Source: an uncultured Saprospiraceae bacterium (GTDB lineage Bacteria; Bacteroidota; Bacteroidia; Chitinophagales; Saprospiraceae). From it: a DNA stretch of 64,000 nucleotides. The notes beneath the pieces are model-generated. The model saw nothing but the letters and a program-made list of their open reading frames with translations, searched no databases and was not told where the DNA came from. Positions 62,720 through 64,000 of the stretch are shown here, piece after piece. Location of the stretch: the NCBI GenBank assembly GCA_937959115.1, contig CALGAW010000026.1, forward strand, positions 1 through 64,000. The letters are read 5' to 3'. Each line of letters begins with the position of its first letter. Within the stretch, counting starts at the first letter, position 1. Made by a program: the position numbers and the translations under genes.

Positions 62720-64000
62720 CTACTGATTATCAAGCAACAATGACTCAATTCTATCTATACGAGCTTTAAGCGCTGCATTTTCTTCCTCTAGCTGTTGCAT
62801 ACGGTCGCCTGCATCAGTCGTAGTGTTAGAAGACTTCAATGTTGCGTTTTCTTCTTCCAATTGCTCAATACGCTTGTTTAGTTCTTTGAACGCTTCTACA
62901 AACATAGCGTCATAACTTCCATAAGCGGTTTCTAAGAAGCCTAACTTATCTTCTTGTACGTTCAGTGGCCAAACAGACTGTAGGTCTTGTGCGATGAACC
63001 CGTATCGCATTCCTTTCGGTCTGTCAAGACCTGTTTCATTATCATTCCATTCATAAGTAACACCTTTCATATCAAGAACCTTAGCCAGAATGTCTTTTGA
63101 ATCCATGTATTGAATATTCTTCTTAAGGCGTTTATCCGAGTTTCCTAACCAAGAACCAGCTGTTGATTTAGAGGCTGTACCATTCACAGAAAATGAATTT
63201 GGAATCACTTGAGTTGTATTGACAGGCCAGTTGATCGCTACCTCCTGGCTACTAAAGTCTCCAAAGATTAGTGAAGCAGCAAAGGTAGAATTATCGATCA
63301 CTAGTTTATTGCTAAAATTGCCATTAACACTGTTGCCAGCATTATTCCCGATGACGACATTACTTGAACCAAGATTGGTTGTTGCAACAGATGCACCAAT
63401 GTATGTATTAAAGTTTCCACTAGTCGCGTCTCTTCCTGCATCATTCCCAACCATCAAGTTGGAAACACCTGTGGTCATTTTACCGCCTGCCTTGGAGCCT
63501 AGCATCGTGTTTGAGTTTGATGCTCCTAGAAATTCACCTGCTAAATAACCTACAAAGGTATTGTTGTTTCGTCCTGCAAGAATAGAATTACCAGCTTTAT
63601 ATCCAATCGATGTATTGCCACCATTTGCTGCGGATGTTCCAGCATCATATCCCAAACCCGTGTTTGTATCATTATTACCAATGTGCAAGGAAGTAACTCC
63701 CATTACTTGACCAGTTAACTCAGTCGTTGGAGTATTAATGGTATGTACAAAGTCTAATTTTGGTTCGATAGAAATTAAGTTAGTAGGAGAATTGATAATG
63801 TCGATATCATTCCCTGCCCCACCAAAAGAATTCGGTTTAGGCTTCCATTCTAATTCATTCAAAGGATTCAATACTAAAATAGAGTTAGAAAGTGCTCCAG
63901 TGTTTGGTATAGTATATCCACCCATATCAAGCTTTCCGTGAAGACGTGTCGTTCCATCCTTGTATACTGTTATTGCGTCCGAACGATTCGCATCATCTTC
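62720..64000 (-). CDS. Tail-fibre-like protein with S74 intramolecular chaperone domain (partial)
   Basis: The minus-strand frame runs open to the right window edge, so the N-terminus is missing; at least 426 aa are seen. The visible part has YadA-head-like repeats (NTGLGYDAGTSAANGGNTSIGYKAG, NNNTFVGYLAGEFLGASNSNTMLG), a peptidase S74 chaperone domain near the end (SDKRLKKNIQYMDSKDILAKVLDMKG) and a coiled-coil tail (ELNKRIEQLEEENATLKSSN). S74 domains self-cleave after helping trimers fold. Surface fibre or T9SS-type adhesin is likely, but the start must be seen to tell. No phage genes lie near. Confidence 0.85.
   Translation of the reverse strand, partial: EDDANRSDAITVYKDGTTRLHGKLDMGGYTIPNTGALSNSILVLNPLNELEWKPKPNSFGGAGNDIDIINSPTNLISIEPKLDFVHTINTPTTELTGQVMGVTSLHIGNNDTNTGLGYDAGTSAANGGNTSIGYKAGNSILAGRNNNTFVGYLAGEFLGASNSNTMLGSKAGGKMTTGVSNLMVGNDAGRDATSGNFNTYIGASVATTNLGSSNVVIGNNAGNSVNGNFSNKLVIDNSTFAASLIFGDFSSQEVAINWPVNTTQVIPNSFSVNGTASKSTAGSWLGNSDKRLKKNIQYMDSKDILAKVLDMKGVTYEWNDNETGLDRPKGMRYGFIAQDLQSVWPLNVQEDKLGFLETAYGSYDAMFVEAFKELNKRIEQLEEENATLKSSNTTTDAGDRMQQLEEENAALKARIDRIESLLLDNQ

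Noticed and set aside
1-64000. tRNA or rRNA genes
   Set aside because: I looked at the spacers for cloverleaf, TTCGA-like T-loop or rRNA signatures and found none, though I could not run a search program.
62720-64000. Prophage region suggested by the tail-fibre-like protein
   Set aside because: No capsid, terminase, integrase or other phage genes lie nearby. S74 domains are also common on bacterial surface proteins.

Overview
The window comes from a low-GC member of the Bacteroidota. The signs are C-terminal type IX secretion (T9SS) sorting domains on at least five proteins, a sigma factor/FecR/STN-TonB receptor/DUF4249 cassette, TAnnTTTG-type promoter boxes, almost no Shine-Dalgarno sequences, a Lacal_2735 small protein, DUF4421 and a standalone RapZ C-terminal domain. 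Genus and order cannot be fixed from the sequence alone. There are no rRNA or tRNA genes, CRISPR arrays, insertion sequences or prophage modules that I can see. The window looks like ordinary chromosome.

Layout. 0.2-7.2 kb: three tandem paralogues of a large secreted FG-GAP/VCBS repeat protein. 7.3-14.8 kb: tsaD divergent from tamB, then two thioredoxin-fold proteins. 15-18 kb: a lipoprotein/patatin pair, a CNNM-type CBS transporter and an unknown secreted protein. 18.2-21.3 kb: a dicarboxylate/amino-acid symporter, a DUF1761 membrane protein, RapZ-C and a small membrane protein. 21.4-26.5 kb: an ECF sigma/anti-sigma/TonB receptor/DUF4249 lipoprotein uptake operon. 26.7-31.4 kb: a SprB-repeat adhesin and two secreted proteins. 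31.6-36.6 kb: ftsX, sixA, ppk1 and rimO. 36.7-44.1 kb: DUF4421 and kelch proteins, then an MFS transporter/miaA pair, a GlmU-like nucleotidyltransferase and rpmE2. 44.3-49.1 kb: a compact minus-strand run of sugar isomerase, lipB, two unknowns, rluD and one more unknown. 49.3-53.5 kb: yraN, a HmuY-like T9SS protein, and an asparaginase-domain protein translationally coupled to an M1 peptidase. 53.9-61 kb: mutS2 (interrupted), a signal-peptide DUF2237 protein, Lacal_2735, a lipoprotein, an unknown and RNase R. 61-64 kb: an insulated coiled-coil/VWA gene pair and a partial S74 tail-fibre-like adhesin.

How the genes work together. Much of the window serves the cell envelope: T9SS cargo, TamB, the TonB uptake cassette and several lipoproteins. 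A second theme is tRNA, ribosome and RNA work: TsaD, MiaA, RluD, RimO, L31, RNase R and MutS2.

Most notable: mutS2 carries a single in-frame TGA between its N-terminal region and its ATPase domain; the tamB N-terminus is readable only if one base is restored; the adhesin at 26.8 kb has a GC-rich sorting domain in an AT-rich setting and an internal two-repeat duplication; a GC-rich intergenic element lies at 53.67 kb; and the coiled-coil/VWA pair has its own consensus promoter and a 20-bp-stem terminator, making it the best candidate here for an undescribed small system.
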